A program made the translations under genes and the position numbers. Below the pieces are notes generated by a model, which did no database searches, was not told where the DNA came from, and saw nothing but the letters and a program-made list of their open reading frames with translations. Source: Thamnidium elegans (taxonomy: Eukaryota; Mucoromycota; Mucoromycetes; Mucorales; Mucoraceae). Taken from it: a stretch of 64,000 nt of DNA. Within the stretch, counting starts at the first letter, position 1, and each line of letters opens with the position of its first letter. This document shows positions 38,813 through 51,202 of the stretch, in pieces. The DNA is taken from the NCBI GenBank assembly GCA_025201345.1, contig JAIXMG010000020.1:558001-622000 (forward strand), read 5' to 3'.

Positions 38813-39071
38813 GTTTAAGAATTCAAGTATGAAAAAAGAAAAGGTTAACTATGATATGGAATCCCTCTTTTTCTTTTTTTGCTGATATTCAATTGATAAA
38901 AATTCAGGCAGGAAAAAAAAAAAAAAAAAACGGTGACATATAAGCCACAAATTTTTATTTTGAAAAACAAATTTTTTTTCGTTGGCAATAAAATAATAAA
39001 CCAAGCTGAAAATGTTGTAATCTTCCTCTTTCTCCCAATCTTCACTCTTTTGAGAACTTAATCTAGCAAAA
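38813..39071. promoter_or_regulatory. Bidirectional promoter of UTP10 and uS15
   Basis: 259 bp between two divergent ATGs. It contains an 18-nt A run at about 38912-38930 and T-rich blocks; nucleosome-excluding poly(dA:dT) tracts are common in ribosomal-gene promoters. No TATA box is obvious. Coregulation is an inference from arrangement. Confidence 0.45.
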
Positions 39072-39706
39072 ATGGGTCGTATGTATACTTCTGGTAAGGG
39101 TATCTCTGGTAGTGCCCTCCCCTATCGTCGCACTCCCGCTTCTTGGGTCAAGACCACTTCCGAGGAAGTTGTTGACATGATCTGTAAGAATGCCAAGAAG
39201 GGTCTCTCCCCTGCTCAAATTGGTGTCATCCTCCGTGATTCTCATGGTATTCCTCAAGTCAAGTCCATCACTGGTAACAAGGTTCTCCGTATCCTTAAGT
39301 CCAACGGTCTTGCTCCTGAAGTTCCCGAGGATCTTTACCATCTTATCAAGAAGGCTGTCTCCATCCGTAAGCATTTGGAACGTAACAGAAAGGATAAGGA
39401 TTCCAAGTATCGTTTAATTCTCATTGAGTCTCGTATCCATCGTCTTGCTCGTTACTACAAGGCTGCTGGTCAACTCCCTCCTACCTGGAAATAGTATCCT
39501 TTTTAAAAAAATACTAACGTCCATATTAGATTTGTAGCTCAAAGGGAAAAAAATTCATTCATTATTTTTTGCCTATATTTGACATTATGTCAGAGTCAAC
39601 GTTTTCTTCTTTTACCAGAAAAAACGAGCTCGGTAACTGTCTACCTTAACCCAATTTTTTTCTTTCTAATAGTGAGTCTGCCACTGCCTCTGCTATGGTC
39701 GCTTAA
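39072..39706 (+). CDS. RPS13: Small-subunit ribosomal protein uS15 (RPS13)
   Basis: Two exons (39072-39493 and 39673-39706) give 151 residues, the usual eukaryotic length. Blocks include [80 protein letters not shown] and [20 protein letters not shown]. The 179-nt intron splits the tyrosine codon after PPTWK, and exon 2 supplies [10 protein letters not shown]; reading through would stop falsely at PPTWK. Strong codon bias marks high expression. The protein binds the central domain of 18S rRNA. Confidence 0.97.
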
Positions 39707-40410
39707 GCGGTTTTCTAAGAAGCTTCTACTTACCTGCAAGATTGTTCCCTGTATCTTTTTTTTATATTGAAAATATATGTACAGAGTATATTTTGTCTCT
39801 CAAAAGTATCTTGATAAACTGGGAATTCAAAATTCCTTTTTTTTAAAAACTTCCAAAATCCGAAACGGTTTTCTAGTGTCCAATACTTGTATTACACAAT
39901 CCTTTTTTCGACAAGTCTCTTAGGTATATGAAACAAGAAAAGAAAATTGATATGCTTTATTACATATATATGTTTTTTTTTTTGAACCTGATGATGACAC
40001 CTAATCTTTTATTATTACTTGAAATTCTATGAGAGTTGTATTCACACTGGCTGAGGGTTCAATTAAAAAAAAAACTGTAAATGTAAGTAAAAAAAGCTTT
40101 TTCTTTTTCTCGTATACCTATCTGTATATGAAATATTTTGTGTAGTATAGTGGTATTTTTTCATCTCTTTAAAATAAACTTTCTTTTCAATAATCAAACC
40201 TTTTTGTATTGGCTGTCAACTTTATAGTGACGTATTTTGTTTTCTTTTTTTTTTTTTTCTTTTTTTTTTTTGTGCGGAAATAAGCGTAAAAAACATCTAC
40301 CATATCTCTTTTTTTTCACCTCACCTCATTCAACATCTCTCTCTCTCTCTTTTTCTTTCTTTTTCTTTCTTCTTCTTTGTTATACAATAAAACCCTTTAT
40401 TTTATTTTAG
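39707..40410. other. Intergenic, upstream of VAC8
   Basis: About 700 bp including the uS15 3' UTR and a strongly pyrimidine-rich VAC8 upstream stretch (CT repeats near 40337-40378). The VAC8 ATG directly follows TTTATTTTAG, which could be a 5' UTR intron acceptor. Confidence 0.5.
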
Positions 40411-41626
40411 ATGGGAAATTCATGTAGTTGTTGTTCGAGTTGCTTTGGAAGTAAGATATTTTTTAAAAAGTAGAAGCGTTTTTTTTTTTGTTAATAAAAA
40501 AGTATAGAGCGTAGTAGAACGGGACTTTATGAGCCTTTGTTGCAAGATAATGAGCGTGAAGCTATTGCAGAATTATTGCAGTATCTTGAAAGTGAGTAAA
40601 CACTTTTCTCTGTCTCTTTTAATAATAACTAAATACTTTTCTTTTACTAGATCGAAGTGATACCAATTTCTTTGAAGGAGAACCATTGCAAGCACTTTCA
40701 ACTTTGGCCTATTCGGATAATGTAGACTTGCAAAGGTCAGCTGCACTTGCTTTTGCTGAAATTACCGAGAAAGATGTACGTCAAGTAGGCAGAGACACTT
40801 TAGACCCAATTTTGTTTCTGTTACAATCTCATGATGTTGAAGTTCAAAGAGCAGCAAGTGCAGCTCTCGGTAACTTGGCTGTAAATAGTAAGTGTATATA
40901 CAAAAAAGAAGTACAAGACACTAAAAAAAAATTAAAATAGCTGAAAATAAACTTTTAATTGTTAAACTTGGTGGACTTGATCAACTTATTCGTCAAATGG
41001 GTTCTCCTAATGTTGAAGTGCAATGCAATGCTGTTGGTTGTATTACTAACCTTGCTACACATGGTAAGAAACAACAACATTTTTTATTTTTATTTGTAAA
41101 TGTGTTTCTAATATTTTTTATAGATGAAAACAAGACCAAGATTGCAAAGTCTGACGCTTTGCGTTTATTAGTTGACTTGGCAAAGTCTAAAGACCAAAGA
41201 GTACAAAGAAATGCTACAGGTGCTTTATTGAATATGACACATACACGTAAGTATGACAACAATAAGAAAAAAAAGTATATATATAGTCTAACATATGGTA
41301 CAAATATAGAGGAGAATCGACAACAACTAGTAAACGCTGGAGCGATTCCAGTATTGATTAGTTTACTTAGTTCACAAGACGCTGACGTTCAATATTACTG
41401 TACGACGGCGCTCTCAAATATTGCAGTTGATGGTGGTAACCGTAAGAAATTAGCTCAAACAGACTCACGGCTTGTTCAATACTTGATTGCATTAATGGAT
41501 ACCAAGAGTCTAAAAGTACAATGTCAAGCTGCACTTGCTTTACGAAATCTTGCATCGGATGGTAAATATATTATATTTTGTCTGCATAAATTTTTTGTTG
41601 TTACTGACCAAAAAAGTAAATATAAT

Positions 41627-41660
<34 letters not shown>

Positions 41661-42580
41661 TATCAATTGGAAATTGTTCGTTGTAAAGGTCTTCCTCCTC
41701 TTTTACGTCTTTTAAAATCAGCATTTTTACCTCTTATTTTATCATCGGTGGCATGTATTCGTAATATATCCATTCATCCTGCGAATGAATCTCCCATTAT
41801 TGATGGCGGTTTTGTTAACCCACTGATTGAACTACTTGCTTATGATGATAATGAAGAAATTCAATGCCATGCTATATCAACACTTCGAAATCTTGCTGCA
41901 AGTTCTGAACGTAACAAGCGTGCCATTGTAGAAGCTGGTGCTGTGGAACGTATTAAAACTTTAATTAATAAGGTACCTGCTAGTGTTCAAACTGAAATGA
42001 CCGCTGCTATTGCTGTATTGGCTTTAAGTGATGAATTAAAGCAACGTTTGTTAAGTATGGGTGTATTAGAAGTATTGGTTGAATTAACTTCTAGTTCAAA
42101 TATGGAAGTAGAAGGTAACTCGGCTGCTGCTATTGGTAACCTTAGCTCCAAAGTCAAAGATTATACTCCTTTCGTTAAAGCTTGGAATACGCCGTCTGGT
42201 GGCCTTGAAAAGTTCTTGATTCAGTTCCTTTCGGAGCAACAAGATATTGCTTTCCAACATATTGGTGTATGGACTATTGAACAATTCTTGGATGGAGGAG
42301 GTAAAAAAGATAATACTTGGATATGATTTTAACATTACTATTACTAAATACCATTATTATTGTATTAGACAAGAGATTGTTAAATTTGATTGCTGAATCT
42401 GATCTTATTACAGAATCAGTTCAAAGAATTTTTAATGAGGGACAAGTTCCCAAAGTAGAACAAGATGAAAATGCGGAAGATAGTGATGGTGATATCTTTG
42501 CTTTGGCAAAGCGTGTTTATCATATTTTACAACAGACTAGAGATTCTAACAAAAAGTCTTCTCAAAAGAAGCAACGTTAA
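40411..42580 (+). CDS. VAC8: Vac8 vacuolar armadillo-repeat protein
   Basis: About eight exons give roughly 568 residues. The start [13 protein letters not shown] carries the N-myristoylation glycine and a cluster of cysteines for palmitoylation, as in Vac8. [20 protein letters not shown] follows, then about 11 armadillo repeats ([95 protein letters not shown]). Vac8 works on the vacuole membrane in inheritance (Vac17), nucleus-vacuole contact (Nvj1), autophagy (Atg13) and fusion. The first exon ends exactly after the acylated head, a modular arrangement. The last 25 residues ([12 protein letters not shown]) are basic. Next comes the exocyst gene on the same strand, also a membrane-traffic factor. 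Confidence 0.95.
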
Positions 42581-42811
42581 AATCTTTTTTTTTTTAACAT
42601 TAAAATATTTTTACAATTATTTTTACAATATAACCCCCCTTCCCCATTCTCTTTTCTTCTTCTTCTTACATGCTTTCATCTCCTATCCTCTCTAACTGTA
42701 GTACTATATGCAAAAAATTAATAAAAAAAAAATCTTTTTTTTTCTTGATTTCGGTAGTTTAAAGCACTGATATTTTATATTTGCTTCTTTTCAAGTTGCA
42801 ATAAAAATAAA

Positions 42812-45165
42812 ATGCCACCGTAAGAAAAAATAATAATTGTATTTATTGCTATATATAAAAAAACATCCTATTGACAACAACCATAGTCAAATTCAAACCA
42901 ATGGAAAGTTAGATGAAGATGCAGCTGATTTAGATGCTCTGCAAAAGCAACTCGGTAGAATGAATGGTTTATCGGACAAGTTGGTTCGTTTTTTTTTTTT
43001 ATTATTATTATTCCAAAGGTACATGTACTCATCTTTTTTCTAAAATGTAGGTTACTATTCTAGATTCCTTTGATGGTCGATTATTAAAATTAGAAGCATC
43101 CATCTTACCCATTCACAAGTCAACTCAAAACCTGACAAAACTTGCCAACAGTAAATTTTAATATATTTTTATGTGCAATTTTAAATATCAACTCTCCCTT
43201 ATAGATATTGATGCAACTTTAAAGGCAACAGAGAATATTGTAGATTGTTTAAATATGCCTAGTAAAGAAGAAGCTTATATCTTGAAAGGGTACGTTAAAA
43301 TATTATTTTTTTACAGTCAAAATACTAAAAACAAAAAATAGTCCTGATGAAAATAATGTACTGCCTTATTTGAAAGCAATGGGTAGGCTAAAGGATGGTG
43401 TCGATTCTATTGAAAAGAGTCAATTGAAATCATGTGATAAGACTATTTATCAAATGGTAATATTATATATGTATTGCAATGAAAGGGAGGATATTAACAT
43501 GTTTTATTCTTAATAGAAACAATTGTTGAAAGCTGGTATGCTTCATTTAGAGACATTATTTAGAAAATGGTTATCTGCAGTTAGTAACCCAGTTGATGTT
43601 AATACCATGCTTAATTCGAGTAAGCGTTACATTATACTCTTTATGTGTATGTGTGTGTGTGTGTGTATCTAAATTTTTTTTTTTGTTAGATAGTGAATTA
43701 ATGACAACAGCATCAATGAAACAACTATCTCAATTATCAACTTACATTGCATCTTCGGAAAAAGAAATTGGATACTCTGTCGATTTCACCAAACCCTATA
43801 TAGAAATTCGATCTGCATTCTTACAGCGTTCTTTACACCCATTATCACAAGCAGTACAGTTATCTGAAAAGCATCAAGGTATATCTTACGAAAAGGGATC
43901 TAGCGAATTTTTAAAGTACACAGAATGTTATACTAAAATGCTTGAATCCGAATACAAGTTTGCGGAACAAATTATGGGTAATGAACAAAGACGTGCAGCT
44001 GCTATTAAGGGCTCTATTATACCTGCTACCATTGAATATATTGCAGCTGGTAAACAATTAAATGCTGTAGCAAAGAGATTAAACTATACCGAAACAACAT
44101 TTGTATTTGATATTATCGAAAAATATGATCGAGAATGTATGTTATACCTGGAAGGCCTTGCTCAGATTGTTCCTTTAAATGATATTCAAGACATGATGAA
44201 TTCGTTTAAATTAACTGTGCTTCGAAACTTTTATGAATTCATGGAAGATATTCGTGGTAGAAAAGAAGTGAACCCACAAATTAATCTTAGTAGTGATGGT
44301 ACAGTTCATGAGATGACCAGTAATGTAAGTTTTTTTTTTTTTGTATTACAGCGAAACTTAAATTATTTATTATTTTAGACATTGAACTATTTCAAGAGAT
44401 TATATATTTGGCGTGATACAGTTGAGCCCCTTTTAATTCTTGTAGGTGACGGTGGCTGGAATAGTATGCCTTCAGCACAAGTGATGACAGAAGCTTCACG
44501 AGTTCATGCAGGTGAATCTGCTTTAGGTGCAGCGTTATTACAAAAGTTCTTTGTAGATGCTTTAGACCAAATGACAGTTGCGTTACAGTTAAAATCGCGT
44601 GGATATAAAAAACCTACATTGGCTACGTTATTCTTATTAAATAACTATAATCATATTTTAAGACAGATTCGATCTCCACCTTTAAACGCTATCTTTGACG
44701 ATGGTTCCGAAATGAAGTTTGGTAAACTTGTAAAGAAACAATTAGATGCTTATCAGGAATCTTGGAAACCCTGTGTTGAAAACTTGATGGATGTTACTTA
44801 TGTTAGAGGTGGTGCCATTAATAAGTCGATGGGTAACGCTGAAAGACAATTAATCAAAGAAAGATTTAAAGTAAGAAAAAAAAAAAAAAAAAAAAAAAGA
44901 ATATGAATTTTTAACTCTATTTTAGAACTTTAATGCAGAATTTGAAGAAATATCTCGAGCTCAACAAACATATGCTATTCCTGATACAGAATTAAGAAAC
45001 CAAGTTATTAGAGATGTTAAAAATGTTCTTGTGCCCATGTATGGACGTTTCTTGGATAAGTATCAAGGCACTGATTTTACAAAGAATCCTGCCAAATATA
45101 TTCGTTATGATAAAGAAAGGGTTGATAAAATGATCAGTCATTTATTTGAGCCTACTGCTTATTAA
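42812..45165 (+). CDS. EXO70: Exocyst subunit Exo70
   Basis: About nine exons give roughly 625 residues. The tiny first exon encodes MPP; exon 2 begins at TCAAATTC after CATAG. The N-terminal part is a coiled coil (DALQKQLGRMNGLSDKL, TILDSFDGRLLKLEASI). The C-terminal rod includes YFKRLYIWRDTVEPLLILVG, FVDALDQMTVALQLKSRGYK, ATLFLLNNYNHILRQIRSPP and the basic VIRDVKNVLVPMYGRFLDKY before KNPAKYIRYDKE. This pattern is that of Exo70, which binds PI(4,5)P2 and Rho GTPases and tethers secretory vesicles at growing tips. The signature near the end, KYIRYDKERVDKMISHLF, is the conserved membrane-binding tail. Introns are 50-70 nt; one contains a GT microsatellite (43645-43667). Confidence 0.93.
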
Positions 45166-45786
45166 AAAAGTATAATTCACATGTCCTAACTTTGGATTAA
45201 GTAATGGTTTTCTTATTTAATCAAATAGTAATTTATTAAAATGAGTAACAATCACCTTGAAAATAAAATACTTAAAATGATCTCATATCTATACATACAC
45301 TACTCGGACAATTTTAGAGAACTATATCACCTGTAATCAACAATGTATTTATATAAACGCGTTTCTCTCTTTTACAGTGTGTCCATTCTCAAAATCAAAC
45401 TTAATTTGGATCACCTTCCAAAAAATGTACCAAGTTCAAAAAGTGTTTGATTTGAGAATGGACACACTGTATTATCCCTATTTTCTGAATTAGGTAATGA
45501 TAGCGTGAGGGGAAAAAAAAATGTTTGTATTAAATGGTACTCCTTTTGTATGACCCTGAAAAAAAAACGGATGATATAATTGTAACACGTCGTATAAAAA
45601 TAGTATTAAAGATAGCTTCTTTTTTTGTTGTTGTTGTTGTTAATATTATTTATTAAACAATGACACAACAGTTGGGTAACAATGGTAATAATAAAGTAGT
45701 AATGATGATAATATACAAGAAAAGAGAGATGAAAAAAAAAATAAGTACAAAAAGGAAAGGTTGAGGGAGAATGAAATGATGAGTTA
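45166..45786. other. Intergenic region with a MITE
   Basis: Lies between the convergent Exo70 and PH-protein genes and contains the inverted-repeat element at 45375-45469, plus a GTT repeat near 45626. No gene seen. Confidence 0.6.
45375..45469. mobile_element. 95-bp mariner-like MITE
   Basis: A non-coding element bounded by inverted repeats starting CAGTGTGTCCATTCTCAAA. The right arm matches the left over 25 of 26 positions, with one single-base gap. It is flanked on both sides by TA (45373-45374 and 45470-45471), the target duplication of Tc1/mariner elements. The interior of about 45 bp has no coding capacity, so it would need a transposase in trans. Confidence 0.8.
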
Positions 45787-46934
45787 TTAATAATCTTCCG
45801 AGACGGTAGGCAAACATGGTGGTACAGGTGGTGGTTTAGAACGGGGAGGAGGTAGTTGAGGTGGTAAAGTAGATTCCCAGTCAGGTATTTCAGCTAATGA
45901 TTGTCTTTGCGGACGAAATGGAGTAGAAGATCTTGTTGTAACCATGGCAGGTAAACTTTGTCGATTTAATCTTTTACTATTTTCATGAGCAGTTGGTATT
46001 AATATTCTATAATCATCAGTTAATCTAATTGATGATAAAATAGGTGATGATAATACACCATCATATCCAATTTTTATACAAGCAACAATCTTTTTCATTG
46101 ATTCAAGCCATTGTCGCATTTGGTTTACTGATTCACATCGAATATACCATTTACATAAAGGTTTTCTTAATTCAATAATAAAACCTTTTTTAAATTCTTC
46201 TGTAACAAATACAAATGTATCATTTGTTAATAAAAAGTGTTCTCTAGCTGGATTGGTAGGCTTTGATGTTTTAAAAATATATACAATTCTATCAACAAGA
46301 ACAAATAATCTTCTTTTCCATGATCTACCAAATCCAAATGTACTTGGTTGTTCATATTTATGAAGCCAATCTGAATTAATAGCATGTTCAAGTGCATATT
46401 TTACTGACATACACCAAGGGTCAATAATAATTGTATCACTGTTCTTTTCTTCAATTGGTAATAGACTATTATTGATTATGCTATCAAATGAATATTCTGA
46501 GAGTGATTTTTGATGACGATTAGATGACGAAGAAATAAATCTATTTAATACTCTATTTCGAAAATTATCTGTACTGGGTGAGTTGGAAAATAAATAACGA
46601 GTTGCAACAGAAGGCGCTACTAATAATAATAATAATAATAATAATTATAAAAAAGAAGGGTACCTGTTAGTTAATTCCGCTTACAAACAAGTCCAATCAG
46701 GTTAAATATTGTTTATTATTGTTACTTACAATAAGCCACATGATTATCATCTTCTGTACTGGCTACGCTTAATCTTTGACTTGACGAGTTACTTGTTGCT
46801 GTGGTGGTTGTAGTAGAAGATTGTTGTGATGCAATAGAAAGTCGAAATATCTCTTTATCATCTATTGTAAGTGGAAATTCATTACTCATACTTTGTCTCG
46901 GGTCTTCAACTGCAATATACAGTGGCGAATACAT
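45787..46934 (-). CDS. PH-domain protein with proline-rich tail
   Basis: Two exons give about 346 residues. The N-terminal 130 residues are Ser/Thr-rich (RQSMSNEFPLTIDDKEIF, RLSIASQQSS). The middle is a PH domain: SDWLHKYEQPSTFGFGRSWK, RRLFVLVDRIVYIFKTSKPT, then a C-terminal helix QMRQWLESMKKIV with the conserved tryptophan. The tail has PPQLPPPRSKPPPVPP, likely ligands for SH3 domains. PH domains bind phosphoinositides or small GTPases, so a cortical adaptor role at the plasma membrane is a reasonable inference. It resembles fungal PH proteins of unknown function rather than a named family. The intron ends in a TAA/ATT repeat. Confidence 0.8.
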
Positions 46935-48148
46935 TATTTTGCTTATTTTGTATATGTACGTGTTTTTTTTTTATATACAGTATATAAAAGAAAAAAGAAA
47001 AAAAAAAAAAAAAAAAAAGGAAGTTATCTTTATTTTTGAAACCACGGCCCTTATTAGGAAAATAGGTCACACGAGCCTATCCCGAGAAAAAAAAAGAGAG
47101 AGAGAAAAGATACCGTGTTATGAGTATCCCGTTTTGACCTTTATAGCTTTTTTTTAAAAAAGAAATCAGAGTACCTCTTCTCTAAAGATAAAGCCTAGGA
47201 ACAAGCAAAAAAAAAAACCCATTTAAATTGGGAATTTTCTCAGAAATCTCCGTGAATGATTAAATATAAACATTTCTAATTGCAGTAATTAAGTTCTGTT
47301 TTGGGCAGAATCTATAAAATGTTAAAACATGCCTTTTATATATACTAAAAAATACCTATTTTATTTAATATGCAGCACGAGATAGATTTATATCTTCTTT
47401 TAACAGGTGAGAAGGATCACTGATCAATAAGATTATCCCAACTTGGTTTAGAGGCGCTAATTTACTTTTTCTCAATTGCTAATACGAACTAGCTTTATAA
47501 TGAAGAAAGAAAGTTTGGCTGACAAAGATAATTTAATATTCAACAGGTCAACTTGAAACACTTTTTTGTAGTGTTTCAAGAAATTGGTATATAGAGAGTT
47601 CCCTCATAACTATAATTACTTAATATAAGAAGATTACGCAATCACCAGAACTGTAATCTGGCGCACTTTTGACAAAAAGTTTAGTATCCTGAACCGATGA
47701 GTAACATATGTACTCTACGTAGCATTTATAGCTCAGACAGTCAGGCTTATTGAAATTGGCCTAAAGTCGAAAAAAAATTTCTTTTTTATTTAAAATGGAA
47801 TTCACATAGTCCTTACTTAAAAAATAGAACCAGCAAAGTTTCAAGATTCCAACACTAGAAACAGAATCCACATCTGTTCACAACACAATTTTAAACTAAT
47901 AATTAACGCGAAAATCATATTTCTTATACATTCAAATAGTTTAACAGAATTCAATCATCCTGTACCAGACGATTATTTCAATCGATACTAGGACTATTTT
48001 TTAAAAGAAGACAAATATAATGTTGCATTTGGGTAAACATTGTGTTCCTAACGTTATTTATTATTCCTGATTAATATTTATCGCAAGATATATAGTAATA
48101 GGGATGAGAGCAGAGGAAGTAAAATCAGAAGAGAAGGAAAAGGACTAA
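46935..48148. other. Intergenic, gene-poor
   Basis: Contains A runs near 46999 and a perfect stem-loop at 47552-47580. No recognisable gene. The upstream part should hold the promoter of the PH-protein gene. Confidence 0.5.
47552..47580. repeat. Perfect 11-bp hairpin
   Basis: CTTGAAACACT and its exact complement AGTGTTTCAAG are separated by 7 bases. It lies in intergenic DNA 600 bp from any gene. It may be a transposon end remnant or a chance palindrome. Confidence 0.6.
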
Positions 48149-48475
48149 AGTCCGATTGTTATTTGAAGATTGTATATAAACACCATTTGTTGCGCCTTGA
48201 AATCAAAGACAATGATACCTACCACTCTAACTTTCTCAAATTTATGCAACCTCCTGATGGAAGAAATTCTGATGTTTGGAATGTTAATTGATAATGAGAT
48301 AAAAAAAAAGGATTCCTGTGAGGTAGATTATGTTATGGTTTTGGCGTATACTCACTTATATAGATTGTATGGACTTGGCTCCTTCCATATTCTTTACTTA
48401 ATTACTGATCTATCAAAACTAGATTGTGCGTTTGACTACCTGGTCATAATAGGGAGTAGCCTCCCTCAGCTGTAG
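48149..48475 (+). pseudogene. Frameshifted relic of an unknown ORF
   Basis: Two overlapping frames each look protein-like over part of their length. The first gives SDCYLKIVYKHHLLRLEIKD...MQPPDGRNSDVWNVN and then stops; the second continues with KKDSCEVDYVMVLAYTHLYR and ends IIGSSLPQL. The switch sits just before a nine-base A run, which is typical of homopolymer decay. No family recognised. It may derive from a mobile element, as its surroundings are gene-poor. Confidence 0.35.
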
Positions 48476-48649
48476 TTTAAACCTGTACCACACTGAAATA
48501 AATAAAATTTCTTGTTTGGTTTGGTTCGGGCTTTTAACTAGAGTGCGCAGAATTTTTTATTATATTTATTTTGTAAGAGTCTGCGAATTTAAGTTCGAAT
48601 TTTAAGCTACGTATTTTTATTATTAGAAATATTTACAGTTAGTAGTGAC

Positions 48650-51202
48650 TTATTTCTCAGCAGCTATTTTTTTCATATGGTTAAGACAAGAGCTATAAAA
48701 ATAAAGATTAGTAAGAGAGAGAGAGAAAATTGATGCTTCAAAAAAACTTACCCGTTCTTGAACCACTCAATTTGCAAATCGTTAAAAGTATGATTGACCT
48801 TGATATCTTCATGTTCACCATTGGGCTTAGTAAGACGAACAGTCAAGGGTTTTCCAGGTTTAAAATCAGTTAATCCCAGAATAGAAACCTTATCTTTAGG
48901 ATCAATCTTATTATAATCATCAGGGTTAGCAAAGGTCAATGGAAGCATGCCTTGTTTCTTCAAGTTGGTTTCATGGATACGAGCAAAAGACTTTACAATG
49001 ACCGCAGTACCATTAAGGAACCGAGGTTCAAGTGCGGCATGTTCACGAGAAGAACCTTCACCATAATTTTCATCGCCGACAACCACCCATTTAATTCCAT
49101 CCTTCTTATAGTCACGAGCTGTTTGGGGAACAGCCTTGTACTCACCAGTAAATACATTCTCCACACAGTTGGCTTTACCATTCTCACTATTAATACCACC
49201 AATCAAAAAGTTATTGGAGATATTGTCCAAGTGACCACGATACTTGAGCCAGGGACCCGCCATAGAGATATGATCCGTTGTACATTTACCCTTGACCTTA
49301 ATCAAGATGGGAACTTCTTTAATATCTTTACCGTCCCATTCATCAAATGGTTTCAAGAGTTGAAGACGGGCGGATTTAGGGTCGACTGTCACTTGAACAT
49401 GAGCTCGGTCGGTAGGCGGGGGTTGATATGTATTTTCTCCGGAATCATAACCGTTGGGTGGTAATTCAAACCCGTTGGGTGGCTCCAGCTTGAAAGGTTT
49501 GCCAGACTTATCGATTAAGGAGTCAGTAATGGGATTAAACGTCATATCACCAGAAATAGCTAGTGCTGTGACGATCTCAGGTGACGCTACAAAGGCATGT
49601 GTAGCCGGGTTGGCGTCATTACGACCTGTAAAGTTACGGTTATACGATGTGATAATAGAATTCTTTTCTCCCTTGGCTACGTCTTTACGATCCCACTGAC
49701 CGATACAAGGTCCGCAGGCATTGGCTAACACAATACCGCCAACATTTGTTAAAACGTCCATAACGCCGTCACGTTGGATGGTAGCACGGATTTGTTCTGA
49801 ACCAGGAGTGATGGTGAACTCAGACTTGACCTTGACGCCATGATCGATAGCTTGTTTAGCAATGGAAGCAGAACGTGTCATATCCTCATATGAAGAATTG
49901 GTACAAGATCCAATCAAGCCCACTTTAAGTTCTCGAGGCCAGTCGTTCTCCTTGAGTGTTTCTCTGAATTTAGAAACAGGTGTAGCCAAATCAGGTGTGA
50001 AGGGACCGTTAATATGAGGCTCCAGTTTATCAAGATCAATTTCAATTACTTCATCGTAATTTGCGTTTTCATCGGCACGCAAGTTTTCTTGGAATGATTC
50101 AGCATATTTTGCAATTTCGCTACGTCGAGTAGCACGAAGGTAATCGCCCATACGACTATTGAAAGGGAATAAAGATGTAGTGGCACCGATTTCTGCACCC
50201 ATATTACAAATGGTGCCCATACCAGTACAAGAGATGGAGTCAACACCGTCACCAAAGTATTCAACAATAGCACCAGTACCACCTTTCACGGTCAATATAC
50301 CTGCTACTTTCAAGATAATGTCCTTGGGAGAAGTCCAGCCGTGAAGTTTACCGCTCAATTTAACACCGATTACTTTAGGACACTTGAGTTCCCATGGTAT
50401 ACCAGCCATTACATCAACGGCATCAGCACCGCCAACACCGATAGCCACCATACCTAATCCACCGGCATTAGGCGTATGAGAGTCAGTACCGATCATAAGA
50501 CCACCAGGGAAAGCATAATTCTCAAGAATGATTTGATGAATAATACCGGACCCAGGCTTCCAGAACCCGATATTGTACTTTGCAGAAGCAGTAGCCAAGA
50601 AATCATATACTTCTTTGTTGATATCAATAGCACGTTCAAGATCTTTTTCACCGCCTATTTGAGCCTCGATCAAGTGATCACAGTGGACAGTGGTTGGTGC
50701 TTGCACGGTAGGTAAGCCAGCAGACATAAATTGTAGTAAGGCCATTTGCGCAGTTGCATCTTGACATGCTACTCTGTCCGGACGCAATCGAAGGTAGGAT
50801 TGGCCACGCACAATCTCTTGTGTTTCAGGGTCATCCAAGTGACCATAAACAATCTTTTCTGAAAGCGTTAATGGACGGTTTAGTCTATAATAAATATTTA
50901 TTAATCACGAGTAATTTTTTAAAAAAAAAAAAAAAAAAAATACGCGTATTTTTATATACCTCTTTCTAACAACTTTAAGATTATCTTCAATACGCTGATA
51001 ATTAATATACTTGTCTTTTTCAAAGTTAGACATGGCTACTTTTTGACTAGCCAAACTATAAGACCTAACAGACAGTGATGTCTTTTTATAAAATAAGTTA
51101 AAAAAACAAAACGAAGCACACAAAAGTAGCACTATTGTGTTTCTAATTATATACCTTGGCTATTTTGGCTACTTTTAAAAACCCAGTCCTTGTAAGCAAC
51201 AT
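48650..51202 (-). CDS. ACO1: Mitochondrial aconitase
   Basis: Four exons (51155-51202, 50960-51081, 48752-50884, 48650-48692) give 781 residues. The start [20 protein letters not shown] is an arginine/lysine-rich mitochondrial targeting peptide with no acidic residue. It converts citrate to isocitrate in the TCA cycle. Substrate and Fe-S cluster motifs are visible: [27 protein letters not shown] with the first cluster cysteine, [11 protein letters not shown] with the CxxC pair, and [20 protein letters not shown] in the swivel domain. The last exon adds only [13 protein letters not shown]. Codon use is fairly biased, as expected for an abundant enzyme. Confidence 0.97.

Noticed and set aside
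48952..49699. Plus-strand frames of 81-170 codons opposite aconitase
   Set aside because: Antisense to a highly conserved enzyme; no motifs of their own.
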